Below the pieces are notes generated by a model that had not been told where the DNA came from, made no database searches, and worked only from the letters and a program-made list of their open reading frames with translations. A stretch of 64,000 bases of DNA from Sphingopyxis soli (lineage in GTDB: Bacteria; Pseudomonadota; Alphaproteobacteria; Sphingomonadales; Sphingomonadaceae): positions 101,519 through 165,518 of the forward strand of contig NZ_JAFMTR010000042.1 of assembly GCF_018682675.1 (NCBI RefSeq), given 5' to 3'. Positions 16,355 through 23,359 of this stretch are shown piece after piece. The position numbers and the translations under genes are program-made. The number at the start of each line of letters is the position of its first letter. Within the stretch, counting starts at the first letter, position 1.

Positions 16355-16725
16355 ACAAGTCCCCGCCGCTGCAACACGGTCCATATCAGATGCTGTGTCA
16401 GTGGGTCGGCCAGCGCCAGCTCTATCAGGGTGAGGGCCTGATTGCTGGAAACGACGTTCCCGCGAAGTTCTGCAACCTGTTCGGGTTCGAGGATTTGAAC
16501 AAGCCCCAGCCTGACCGCCAATTCGGCTCGCATCGGCAAATTCTCCACCATGAAATCCGCCAGCCTCTCGGCCTTTATGACGGCCTCGCGGTTGTGGTGC
16601 AGCGGGAAGTCGAACAGCCCCTGCTCCCTGCGAAGCGCGCTGCCCGCGCGGCGCTGCTCCTTCCACCGGCCATTTTTGACCTTGTGCGACGCTGCTGTGG
16701 GCAGCTTCACGACGGCGGCGCTCAT
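16351..16725 (-). CDS. Hypothetical helical protein (124 aa)
   Basis: Joined by ATGA overlaps on both sides. The first 45 residues are basic (SHKVKNGRWKEQRRAGSALRREQGLF). The second half is helical and hydrophobic/acidic (AERLADFMVENLPMRAELAVRLGLVQILEPEQVAELRGNV, then TLIELALADPLTQHLIWTVLQRRGLV). No family was recognised. A GTG codon at 16734 would add three residues and destroy the overlap; the ATG at 16725 is preferred. Confidence 0.6.
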   Translation of the reverse strand: MSAAVVKLPTAASHKVKNGRWKEQRRAGSALRREQGLFDFPLHHNREAVIKAERLADFMVENLPMRAELAVRLGLVQILEPEQVAELRGNVVSSNQALTLIELALADPLTQHLIWTVLQRRGLV

Positions 16726-17045
16726 CCGAACCACCCCGCGGGGGTCACGTCCCGCTCCAGCTCGTCGCCGTTATATTCGATGTCCTCGTCATAACCGCTA
16801 CCCGGGTCAGAGATTGGGCAACCGGGGCCGTCGTGGTGAGAGCCGCTGAAATCATCTTCGCCGCCCGTGTGGTCGGTTTCCTCGGGCTCTAGGTCGGTGT
16901 CGCCGTCGGCCTCGTCCATGCGATCGATGAGGGTTTGGACAAGGCGCTCAAGGTGCGGACGCGGCAGCGACGGGATGAGCGCAAGGGCGATGTCGGCGGG
17001 GAGCTGCGAAACCCCCCGACCGAACCGAATGGTAAGCGCGCTCAT
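16722..17045 (-). CDS. Acidic hypothetical protein (107 aa)
   Basis: The first 40 residues are a plausible small helical domain (LTIRFGRGVSQLPADIALALIPSLPRPHLERLVQTLIDRM). The last 60 are extremely acidic and probably disordered (DGDTDLEPEETDHTGGEDDFSG, then EDIEYNGDELERDVTPAGWFG). Acidic tails of this sort occur in DNA-mimic and anti-host-factor proteins of phages, but the match is by composition only. ATGA overlaps tie it to both neighbours. Confidence 0.6.
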   Translation of the reverse strand: MSALTIRFGRGVSQLPADIALALIPSLPRPHLERLVQTLIDRMDEADGDTDLEPEETDHTGGEDDFSGSHHDGPGCPISDPGSGYDEDIEYNGDELERDVTPAGWFG

Positions 17046-17161
17046 TTCAGCACACGGAAGGCAAGATCGACGGTCTGGATCGTGAACCATGAGGCCGCGA
17101 GGCAGACAATCCAGCAAACGAGCGTCGTCCAGCCGCTGGGTTCGGTACGACGGGCGCTCAT
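17042..17161 (-). CDS. 39-aa single-span membrane peptide
   Basis: Read directly: MSARRTEPSGWTTLVCWIVC and LAASWFTIQTVDLAFRVLK. One membrane segment of about 20 residues (TTLVCWIVCLAASWFTIQTV) follows a basic N-terminus, giving N-in topology. Its ATG overlaps the upstream TGA and its TGA overlaps the next ATG. Tiny membrane peptides like this are known as holin-like, immunity or toxin peptides; which applies here cannot be told. Confidence 0.55.
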   Translation of the reverse strand: MSARRTEPSGWTTLVCWIVCLAASWFTIQTVDLAFRVLK

Positions 17162-17226
17162 TTGCCCTGCTCCGTCGCGTTCGACAGGATGCGGACGCCC
17201 TTGGCCCGCATATAGGCCTTGAGCAT
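17158..17226 (-). CDS. 22-aa leader peptide, first gene of the minus-strand operon
   Basis: Read directly as MLKAYMRAKGVRILSNATEQ plus GK. A GGGGGGAG tract sits 6-13 bases upstream. The TGA overlaps the next ATG. The same frame is open further upstream (...VAALGVVPGGAD) but no good upstream start was seen. It may be a real micro-protein, a leader that couples translation, or the leftover end of a larger gene. Confidence 0.4.
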   Translation of the reverse strand: MLKAYMRAKGVRILSNATEQGK

Positions 17227-17238
17227 GTCCGCTCCCCC

Positions 17239-18036
17239 CGGAACGACGCCGAGCGCAGCGACGCGCGCATCCGTTCTCGCGTTCCCGGCCTGTCCGATGA
17301 CCTCTTGCCCAAGCGCGATATTTGGGGGCGTCCGATCACGGGCGAGGGCGGTATCGGGCCTGACATTGTTTCGCCGATCTGGACCTCAACAGCGAAGAAC
17401 GATCCTATTACGCGCGAAGTTCTGCGCGCTGGTGGGGCTATCTCCGTTCCCCAAAAGGGTGACCTCACGCCGCAGCAGTATGACAAGCTGCTTGAGACGC
17501 GCGGCCCGATTGCGCGTCGCTGGCTCGGGGAGTTGTTCGGGACGCCGGAGTATCGCGCCATGTCGGCGGACGATCAGGCTGAGGAAATTCGCAAGACGAT
17601 GGCGAAGGCCACCAAGGCAGCGAAGGCAAATATCTTCGGCGGGGAGCCAGTGCCGGATTCACGCCCCGAGAGCTACAAGAAGGGGGAACCCCGGTTCAGC
17701 AGCAAGGTCCAGCCGATCATCAAGGGCAATCTCCCGCTCGGCATCCGTGACCGGGTCCAGAACTTGGATGGTTCGCTATCGACGGTGCGCACCATGTCCA
17801 TCGGGACCGATGATGGCGAGGTGCTGATTCCGACCGTCATCGGTGGGCGCGTCGTGTCGGACGCCGAGGCGATCCGACATTATGAGCGTACCGGCGAGAA
17901 TTTCGGTACTTTCGCGACGCCGGCCGATGCGACGGCCTACGCGGAAACGCTGCATCGCTATCATGAAAGACTGCTCGATCGCTCCGAAGCGCAGTCTGCG
18001 CCAGCGATCCCGAGCGGGTGGGAATTAGCGGAGTAG
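17239..18036 (+). pseudogene. 3' fragment of a large phage virion gene (internal virion/transglycosylase-type protein)
   Basis: The open frame runs from upstream without a sensible start, but phage-like sequence begins near 17242: SRVPGLSDDLLPKRDIWGRP, then GPDIVSPIWTSTAKNDP and RAGGAISVPQKGDLTPQQYD. This layout closes the giant lytic-transglycosylase/LPD-type internal virion proteins of podophages. The second half (GNLPLGIRDRVQNLDGSLST, VRTMSIGTDDGEVLIPTV, then SDAEAIRHYERTGENFGTF) is a repeat typical of the same proteins. Only about 260 codons remain of a gene that usually exceeds 1000; the 5' end is cut off exactly where the opposing small-gene operon begins. The fragment implies recombination with a phage. 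Confidence 0.7.
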
Positions 18037-18096
18037 GCTTCTGCTCTTGCCGCCTCGCCGCAAGCCGCGCTACCCCTGATAAAACAGGAGAGCGTG

Positions 18097-18579
18097 ATGG
18101 AGCGAGAACAGGCTGGCCTTCCGCCATATTTCGATACGAACCGTCGTGACTATGAAGGTCATATGGCCGAGGTCGCTCAGCGTTTACAGTTCCAGCACGA
18201 TTTCGCGCAATCGGCGCTCAAGACGTTGGTCCTCGTCAATGGGGGAGCGATAATCGCGCTGTTCACGTTCTTGGGCCATGAACGTGCGGCGTTCGATCTC
18301 CTGTGGCTCAAGCGGTCGTTCGCCGCTTTTGCGGCCGGTCTTGGGCTAGCGATGTTCGCATATTTTGGGGCATTTTACTCCCAGGCGAATTATATGACCG
18401 CCGTGTACCAGCAGGCCATCAACTCGCGCTCCGCGATGGCTGCGCTAGATCTGCGAGAAGACGAGGAGCCAGCGGAGCGCTGGGGCACCATCTTTCTCAG
18501 GGTTGGGGTCGGGTCGGCTTTATTAGCGCTTGCAGCCTTTGTCGGCGGTTCCGTCTGCGCCCTCGTCGGCCTTGTCTGA
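18097..18579 (+). CDS. Small membrane protein (160 aa)
   Basis: AGGAG at 18086-18090 is well placed for the ATG at 18097 (a GTG at 18094 is less likely). The N-terminal 45 residues are a charged amphipathic region (YEGHMAEVAQRLQFQHDFAQ). Three membrane segments follow (TLVLVNGGAIIALFTFL, FAAFAAGLGLAMFAYFGAFY, ALLALAAFVGGSVCALVGLV). Similar proteins with an FQ.xFA...L..L.LNGGA..ALL.FLG core are familiar from prophages. Possible role in superinfection exclusion or in the membrane; none is proven. Confidence 0.7.
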   Translation: MEREQAGLPPYFDTNRRDYEGHMAEVAQRLQFQHDFAQSALKTLVLVNGGAIIALFTFLGHERAAFDLLWLKRSFAAFAAGLGLAMFAYFGAFYSQANYMTAVYQQAINSRSAMAALDLREDEEPAERWGTIFLRVGVGSALLALAAFVGGSVCALVGLV

Positions 18580-18644
18580 TACTGCCAGTCGTTGAGATGG
18601 CCGCGCACCGTCGATTGGATCGTGGATTCGCGCACGATCACGGG

Positions 18645-19022
18645 TCAGGGGCAACCTATATATTTCTTAATCTTTCGGGGTGTCTGGATGGACGCGCATA
18701 TGCCGTTTGCAATTCGCAGGAAGGTTTGGCCGTTCATGTCGTCCTTCACTGTGAAATGGTTTCCGGCGATACCGTTTGCCAGCGCAGCCTGAGGGACGAT
18801 TTGAGCCTTCCTGTAAAAGACATAGGACTCTTTGGTCAGCCAAGAGTGTTCGTGCGGCTGAATGGTACAAGCTGGGTCGCAAAGGTTGTTCACCTTCGTG
18901 CATATCGAGACAATCAACTGCTCGCCATTGGCGTCGGGATCGGTGCAAACCACGTGCAAATGCTTGCGATTTGGATCGTGCGATGGCCCCGACGGAATAA
19001 GTACCGTCCCCTTTTTATGCAT
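18645..19022 (-). CDS. PemK-like partner of the Panacea protein, putative toxin
   Basis: 125 aa. The pattern KKGTVLIPSGPSHDPNRKHLHVVCTDP, then EQLIVSICTKVN, PHEHSWLTKESYVFYRKAQIV, resembles the SH3-like barrel of MazF/PemK-type RNases, including the conserved SYVxYxxA region. It also fits a family I recall sitting beside DUF4065 proteins. It starts 4 bp after the stop of the Panacea gene and is presumably translated from the same transcript. Base composition is lower in GC than the flanks, consistent with transfer. Toxin activity is inferred from the gene pair. Confidence 0.6.
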   Translation of the reverse strand: MHKKGTVLIPSGPSHDPNRKHLHVVCTDPDANGEQLIVSICTKVNNLCDPACTIQPHEHSWLTKESYVFYRKAQIVPQAALANGIAGNHFTVKDDMNGQTFLRIANGICASIQTPRKIKKYIGCP

Positions 19023-19026
19023 CGAC

Positions 19027-19587
19027 TTAGGCTAGCTTGACCATCAGGTGAGCGATCCGGGCATGATCATCAATCATCGCCGATTGCGCCACTGCATTCT
19101 CCACACCGACCATCGACATGATCCGCTCTAAAGGAATCGTTTCTGAGCTGCCGTGCGGGTCTTCCCATTCAGGCACGTTTTCACGCCGGTGAGTCCAATC
19201 CACAATATCCCACTTGCCCATATGGCCGAATTTTTCCCACACGGCATCGAGGCACTGAATATCGGCTTCGCTCAGTTCATCCAGATCGTCGTCGGTCACG
19301 TCGGCTTTGACGGCGAGCTGATGGTTCGCTCGATCTTCCAGAAATGCAGACCAGCCACAGGCATCAAGGTCACGTTCGCCGTTGATGTGCGAATAGGTGA
19401 CAGAGTTTACCGGGCCGTGCGGCATTGAGACTCGGCGCTCATCCAAAATGGGCGCCCCAAAAGTCGTGATGCTTTCGCGGTCGGCGAGGTAAACCAGTTT
19501 GATCGCCTTCAGCACATCAAGTGTCCGGTTCGGAACCTTGCACGCAAGGTAAGCGATAACCTGTGCTGCCTTTACCGGATTATACAT
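19027..19587 (-). CDS. Panacea-domain (DUF4065/SocA-like) protein, putative antitoxin
   Basis: 186 aa. The Panacea signature is visible: VKAAQVIAYLACKV near the start, LKAIKLVYLADRESITTFGAPILDERR, then SMPHGPVNSVTYSHI, ending with DELSEADIQCLDAVWEKFG and the helix QSAMIDDHARIAHLMVKLA. Panacea domains neutralise very diverse toxins (PanAT systems) and also occur as the SocA antitoxin of Caulobacter. GGAGG lies 7 nt before the ATG. A perfect inverted repeat sits just upstream, fitting autoregulation. The next gene (18645-19022) is the likely toxin. The antitoxin role is inferred. Confidence 0.75.
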   Translation of the reverse strand: MYNPVKAAQVIAYLACKVPNRTLDVLKAIKLVYLADRESITTFGAPILDERRVSMPHGPVNSVTYSHINGERDLDACGWSAFLEDRANHQLAVKADVTDDDLDELSEADIQCLDAVWEKFGHMGKWDIVDWTHRRENVPEWEDPHGSSETIPLERIMSMVGVENAVAQSAMIDDHARIAHLMVKLA

Positions 19588-19598
19588 CTGGTTCCTCC

Positions 19599-19615
19599 GG
19601 GCGCTAATAGCGCCC
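19599..19615. promoter_or_regulatory. Inverted repeat upstream of the Panacea operon, candidate operator
   Basis: GGGCGCT-AAT-AGCGCCC, a perfect 7-bp arm repeat, 12 bp upstream of the start codon. Antitoxins commonly bind such repeats to repress their own operon; the role here is inferred from position. Confidence 0.5.
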
Positions 19616-19734
19616 CACTGCCGGGGGGGTATATGCCTGCGGCCCTAAAATTGCACTAAAATTGATATCAGACTCACGCTGAACGATCACTGAGCCAAAA
19701 CGCCGCTCAGGACTTCAAGAAATCCTTATGTGGT

Positions 19735-19798
19735 ATCGAATGAGGGAACGATTTGAACCAGCGGGTCGAAACGCCAGCGTTTTCAATCCACTAAGGGA
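19735..19798 (-). other. tRNA-like remnant next to the attachment site
   Basis: On the minus strand the stretch carries a D-arm-like TAGTGGATTGAAAACGCTGG and a consensus T-loop GGTTCAAATC, in the order of a serine-type tRNA, but the stems do not pair and the acceptor is absent. It may be a decayed att-associated tRNA fragment. Confidence 0.25.
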
Positions 19799-19801
19799 AG
19801 G

Positions 19802-19821
19802 AAATGGAGGAGAGTGAGGGA
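19802..19821. repeat. Right attachment-site repeat within tRNA-Ser
   Basis: AAATGGAGGAGAGTGAGGGA, identical to 7734-7753. It covers the CCA end, acceptor stem and part of the T-arm of the tRNA-Ser on the minus strand. Confidence 0.85.
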
Positions 19822-19894
19822 TTCGAACCCTCGGTACCGTTGCCGGCACTTCGCATTTCGAGTGCGACGCTTTCGACCACTCAGCCAACTCTCC
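19805..19894 (-). tRNA. tRNA-Ser(CGA)
   Basis: 90 nt with encoded CCA. Acceptor GGAGAGT pairs with ACTCTCC; D-arm GGCTGAGTGGTCGAAAGC; anticodon arm TCGCA-CTCGAAA-TGCGA gives anticodon CGA; a long variable arm (AGTGCCGGCAACGGTACC) marks a class II tRNA; T-arm GAGGGTTCGAATCCCTC. The 3' end is the integration site of the 12-kb element, which has restored the tRNA sequence. The base before CCA is T rather than the usual G. Confidence 0.95.
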
Positions 19895-19985
19895 TCGCTG
19901 AGAGGAGACGCCCCTAGCGGCGGCCGCCGAGTCTTGCAACCCTCTCGTCACAAAATCGTCGGCCGCCATCTGCGTCCGCAATGTA

Positions 19986-22900
19986 TCAGGGTTTATCGGC
20001 CTCCCACCAATAGGGCTGCCGCTTGCGTGTCCCTGTGCCGACCTCGTCCATCGTCAGCGGATCGTAGAGCCGTCCGCCGAGCATGACGCGATGGATTTTC
20101 TCGGTATTGCGGATGTCCTGCGTCGGATCGGCGTCGAGAATCAGCAGATCGGCGAGCTTGCCGACCTCGAGAGAGCCAACATCCTTTGCATAGCCCAGCG
20201 ATGTCGCCGGCATGATCGTCGCGGCGCGCAAGGCATCGATATTGCTCCAGCCGCCGCGCACGAAGGACCAGATTTCCCAATGCGCGCCGAGCCCCGCCTG
20301 CTGGCCATGCGCCCCGATCGAGACCATGCGGCCGGTATCGGCGATTTTCTTCGCCTCGCGGGCACTGTCGTCGTCGACATAGTCGCCCTCGGGCGCGATC
20401 ACGCGGCGCTTGTTGTTCGCGGCGAGTTCCGCAGGCGGCGCGTGGCGCGAAAGGATCGGCTGCTCCCATACATTGGTGTGGGCGCGCCAATAGGGGTCGC
20501 CCGCAGGTCCGCCATAGGTCACGACAAGCGTCGGCGTGTAGTCGGTCCTGGTCTGACCCCAGAGCTGTACCAGATCCTTGTAGAAGGTGTGGAGCGGGAT
20601 GTTGTGCTCGACGGTCGAATTGCCGTCCTGAATGAGCGTGACGTCCATCGTGTAGAGCGAGCCGCCCTCGGGCACGACCTCCATGCCTTCGGCCTGCGCC
20701 GCCTTCACAACCATCTGGCGCTGCTCGCGGCGCGGCTGGTTGTAATTCTTGACGCTGTGCGCACCCTGCGCCTTCAGGCGGCGGACATGCGCGAGCGCAT
20801 CCTCATAACTGTTGATTTCGGCATAGATACCAGCCGCCTTCGCCCCATAGATGATCTCGCCGGTCGAGAAGATGCGCGGCGCGAGAATTAACCCTGCACG
20901 CTGCATTTCGGACGACACGAAAATCTCCGAGGCGCGCGACGAAGGGTTGTGGCTGGTCGTCGTCCCCATCGCGAGGTTGACGATTTCCGACCAGTTATGC
21001 TGCGGCACCAGCTCGTCGTCGCCATGCGGTCCGTGGGCATGAGCGTCGACGAAGCCGGGGACGATCGTCTTGCCGGTCGCATCGACCGTTACGGCGTTCG
21101 CGGGCACCTGCACTCGGACGGTGTCCGCAGAGCCGACGAACTCGATCCGGTCGTTCTCGATGACGATCAGCCCGTTGTCGATGATGCCGCCGTCCTTGTC
21201 GGCCATGGTGACGATCTTTGCGCCGGTGATGACGACGGTGCCTTTCGGCTTTGATGCGGCCTGCGTCATCGCGAGCGACACGCCGTCGGTCGGCGGCGTG
21301 AATTCGGGCGCCTTGTCGTCGGTCGGCGCGTTGGCGAAGAAGCTGCCGAGATCGGCGCTGAACAGCGTTGCGCCGCGGCTCCAGTGCAGGCGGCTGCCGC
21401 CGTTCGACCAGTGGATATAGTCGGCGCCGCTGCCGCTGACGCGCGTCACCGGGAGCGCGCCGCTCTTGGTCCCGAGCGACACATCCTGTCCGCCCGGCAT
21501 CAGCGGCGTGACATAGGCGTCGTAATTCTGCCGGAAGGCGAGGGTGCGGCCATCGGGCGACACTTCATAGTCGCTGACGAGTTCGCCGCTGGCGTGGACG
21601 CGCCTGTCCTGCCCGTGCAGATCGGTCGAGACAAGCTGATTCTTGCCGTCGGCCGACGCGATCATGAAGATGCGGTCGCTGGCGGCGCCGAACTGTGGCT
21701 TCGCGCCGTTGTCGCTCACGCGTTCGGCCGCGCCGCCGCTTACCGCGATACGGTAGATGCCGGGATTCTCGCCCCAGCGTTCCGACCGGAGGCCGCCGCC
21801 CGAGCGCTTTTCAAACGCGATCAGCTTGCCGTCGGGCGAGAAGCGTGGCTCGGCATAGTGGCCGGGGCTGGCCGTGATCTTGCGCGACGATCCGCCGCCC
21901 CGTCCGACGATGTGGATTTCGCCAAGCCCGGCGTCGGTCCAGCGCACGAACACAATAGATTTGCCGTCGTGCGACCAGCTGGGCCACAGTTCGAACGCAT
22001 TGTCCTTCGCGGCAGTCAGGCGTCGCGCGGTTCCGCCGGCTGCAGGCTTGATCCACAGTTTGCCGAGCGTTTCGAAGACGACGGTGCTTCCATCGGGCGA
22101 CACTTCGGCCCAGCGCGGCATTTTCGTCTCGAAGCTGTCGGGCGCGACCTCGACCGCCGGGTGGGTCGCATCGATGATGACCCGGTCGTCGCTGATGCTG
22201 AACGGGATGATCCGCGCCTCGCCGCCCGCGCTGCTCACGCGGCGGAGCTTGCCTCCGGCCCAGAAGACGACGTCCTGGCTGTCGGGTGTCCAGCTCATAT
22301 TCGGATAGACGCCGGTCACCGCCCAGGTCTCCTGCACATCCTGGTCGAGCGCGTCATAGAGCTTCTTCTCGGCGCCCGAGGCGAGGTCTTTCACATAGAG
22401 CTTCGATTGCGTTCCCTCGCGGCGGACATAGGCGAGCTTCTTGCCATCGGGCGACGGGGAGGGGCGCACGGCGCCGCCGGGGCCAGCTGCCACGGTCGTG
22501 ACCTCGCCATCGTTCAGGTCGTAGCGCTCGATGTGGAACAGGTCGCCGTTGCTGTCCTGTGCATATTCGAAGATCGGTCCCGGCGTGACGTTGCGCGTGT
22601 AATAAACCCCGTTGCCGTCGGGCGCGAAGGTCGGTTCGCCAAGTTCCTTCTGATGACGTTCGCTGGGTTTCTTGACCAGCGGCACGCCCGCGCCGCCCGA
22701 GACGTGATACATCCAGACCTCGCCGGTGCCGAGCGAGCGACCGGTGGTGAAATGCTTCTTCGCGACGATGAACTGCCCGTCGGGGCTCCAGCTCGGCTGG
22801 TTGAGCAGGCGGAACTCTTCCTTGCTGAGCTGGCGCTTGTCGCTGCCGTCGCGGTTCATCAGCCAGATATTGTCGCCGCCGCCGCGGTCCGAGACGAAGG

Positions 22901-23219
22901 CGATACGCTTGCCGTCGGGCGAGAAACGCGGCTGATGCTCATAGGCAAGCCCTTCGGCGATCCGCGTCGGCGTGCCCCCCTCGATCGGCATGGTATAGAT
23001 GTCGCCGAGCAGGTCGAAGGCAATGGTGCGCCCGTCGGGCGCAACGTCGACGTTCATCCAGCTGCCCTCGTCGACCGCGATCGGCACCTTGTGCGTCGTC
23101 ATGCCGGGAGGGGCGTTGACGTCCCACTTTTCGGGCTGGGCATCGGCGGGAGCAGCCTGCGCCCATGCCGAAGTCGAGCAGGCCAATGCCGCCGTGAAGG
23201 CGAGTGCGAAGCGCGCCAT
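19986..23219 (-). CDS. Exported amidohydrolase with N-terminal TolB-like beta-propeller
   Basis: 1077 aa. A signal peptide (ALACSTSAWAQ) begins the protein. Residues about 40-660 carry repeated TolB/WD40-like motifs (FSPDGKRIAFVSDRGG, SWSPDGQFIVAKK, FSPDGKLIAFEKR), i.e. a periplasmic beta-propeller. Residues about 680-1077 are an amidohydrolase: VDAHAHGPHGDDEL provides the HxH metal ligands, later VEHNIPLH and SIGAHGQQAG the other histidines, and ILDADPTQDIRNTEKI is the usual end. Such fusions cleave cyclic amides or dipeptides in the periplasm; the substrate is unknown. The start is at 23219, 91 bp downstream of a tRNA-distant gap and divergent from the CoA-transferase. Confidence 0.88.
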   Translation of the reverse strand: MARFALAFTAALACSTSAWAQAAPADAQPEKWDVNAPPGMTTHKVPIAVDEGSWMNVDVAPDGRTIAFDLLGDIYTMPIEGGTPTRIAEGLAYEHQPRFSPDGKRIAFVSDRGGGDNIWLMNRDGSDKRQLSKEEFRLLNQPSWSPDGQFIVAKKHFTTGRSLGTGEVWMYHVSGGAGVPLVKKPSERHQKELGEPTFAPDGNGVYYTRNVTPGPIFEYAQDSNGDLFHIERYDLNDGEVTTVAAGPGGAVRPSPSPDGKKLAYVRREGTQSKLYVKDLASGAEKKLYDALDQDVQETWAVTGVYPNMSWTPDSQDVVFWAGGKLRRVSSAGGEARIIPFSISDDRVIIDATHPAVEVAPDSFETKMPRWAEVSPDGSTVVFETLGKLWIKPAAGGTARRLTAAKDNAFELWPSWSHDGKSIVFVRWTDAGLGEIHIVGRGGGSSRKITASPGHYAEPRFSPDGKLIAFEKRSGGGLRSERWGENPGIYRIAVSGGAAERVSDNGAKPQFGAASDRIFMIASADGKNQLVSTDLHGQDRRVHASGELVSDYEVSPDGRTLAFRQNYDAYVTPLMPGGQDVSLGTKSGALPVTRVSGSGADYIHWSNGGSRLHWSRGATLFSADLGSFFANAPTDDKAPEFTPPTDGVSLAMTQAASKPKGTVVITGAKIVTMADKDGGIIDNGLIVIENDRIEFVGSADTVRVQVPANAVTVDATGKTIVPGFVDAHAHGPHGDDELVPQHNWSEIVNLAMGTTTSHNPSSRASEIFVSSEMQRAGLILAPRIFSTGEIIYGAKAAGIYAEINSYEDALAHVRRLKAQGAHSVKNYNQPRREQRQMVVKAAQAEGMEVVPEGGSLYTMDVTLIQDGNSTVEHNIPLHTFYKDLVQLWGQTRTDYTPTLVVTYGGPAGDPYWRAHTNVWEQPILSRHAPPAELAANNKRRVIAPEGDYVDDDSAREAKKIADTGRMVSIGAHGQQAGLGAHWEIWSFVRGGWSNIDALRAATIMPATSLGYAKDVGSLEVGKLADLLILDADPTQDIRNTEKIHRVMLGGRLYDPLTMDEVGTGTRKRQPYWWEADKP

Positions 23220-23359
23220 TTAATTATCCCCTGTTGAAATTTGCAGCGACCATATGATTTGCCGCGCCACATGCAAGGGACTGGTTTCAACGAAGAACTG
23301 GCACGGTCGACGGGCGACTGCTAGCGCGGTCGAAACATGGAAAAATCGGGAGAGCTGAT

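Larger units (their letters stand above)
7734..19821. mobile_element. Integrated 12-kb element in the 3' end of tRNA-Ser(CGA), satellite/plasmid-like
   Basis: The segment is bounded by identical 20-bp direct repeats (7734-7753 and 19802-19821); the right copy is the 3' end of a complete tRNA-Ser. Inside are a P4-type tyrosine integrase, an AlpA-like HTH gene, a RepA-like ATPase with upstream small genes, an iteron-like repeat region, an acyltransferase, a minus-strand operon of tiny genes, a phage virion fragment and a toxin-antitoxin-like pair. No complete capsid, tail or terminase gene and no relaxase is visible, so it is neither a complete prophage nor an obvious ICE. The integrase sits at the end away from the intact tRNA, the reverse of many tRNA islands. 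Element class is inferred. Confidence 0.85.

Noticed and set aside
17089..17238. ATG at 17089 as start of the phage virion fragment
   Set aside because: The first 50 codons are antisense to the tiny minus-strand genes and show no phage similarity; the fragment probably lacks a true start.
21384..23237. A 617-codon plus-strand open frame over the amidohydrolase
   Set aside because: Antisense shadow caused by codon bias; no recognisable motif, while the other strand encodes a complete fusion protein.
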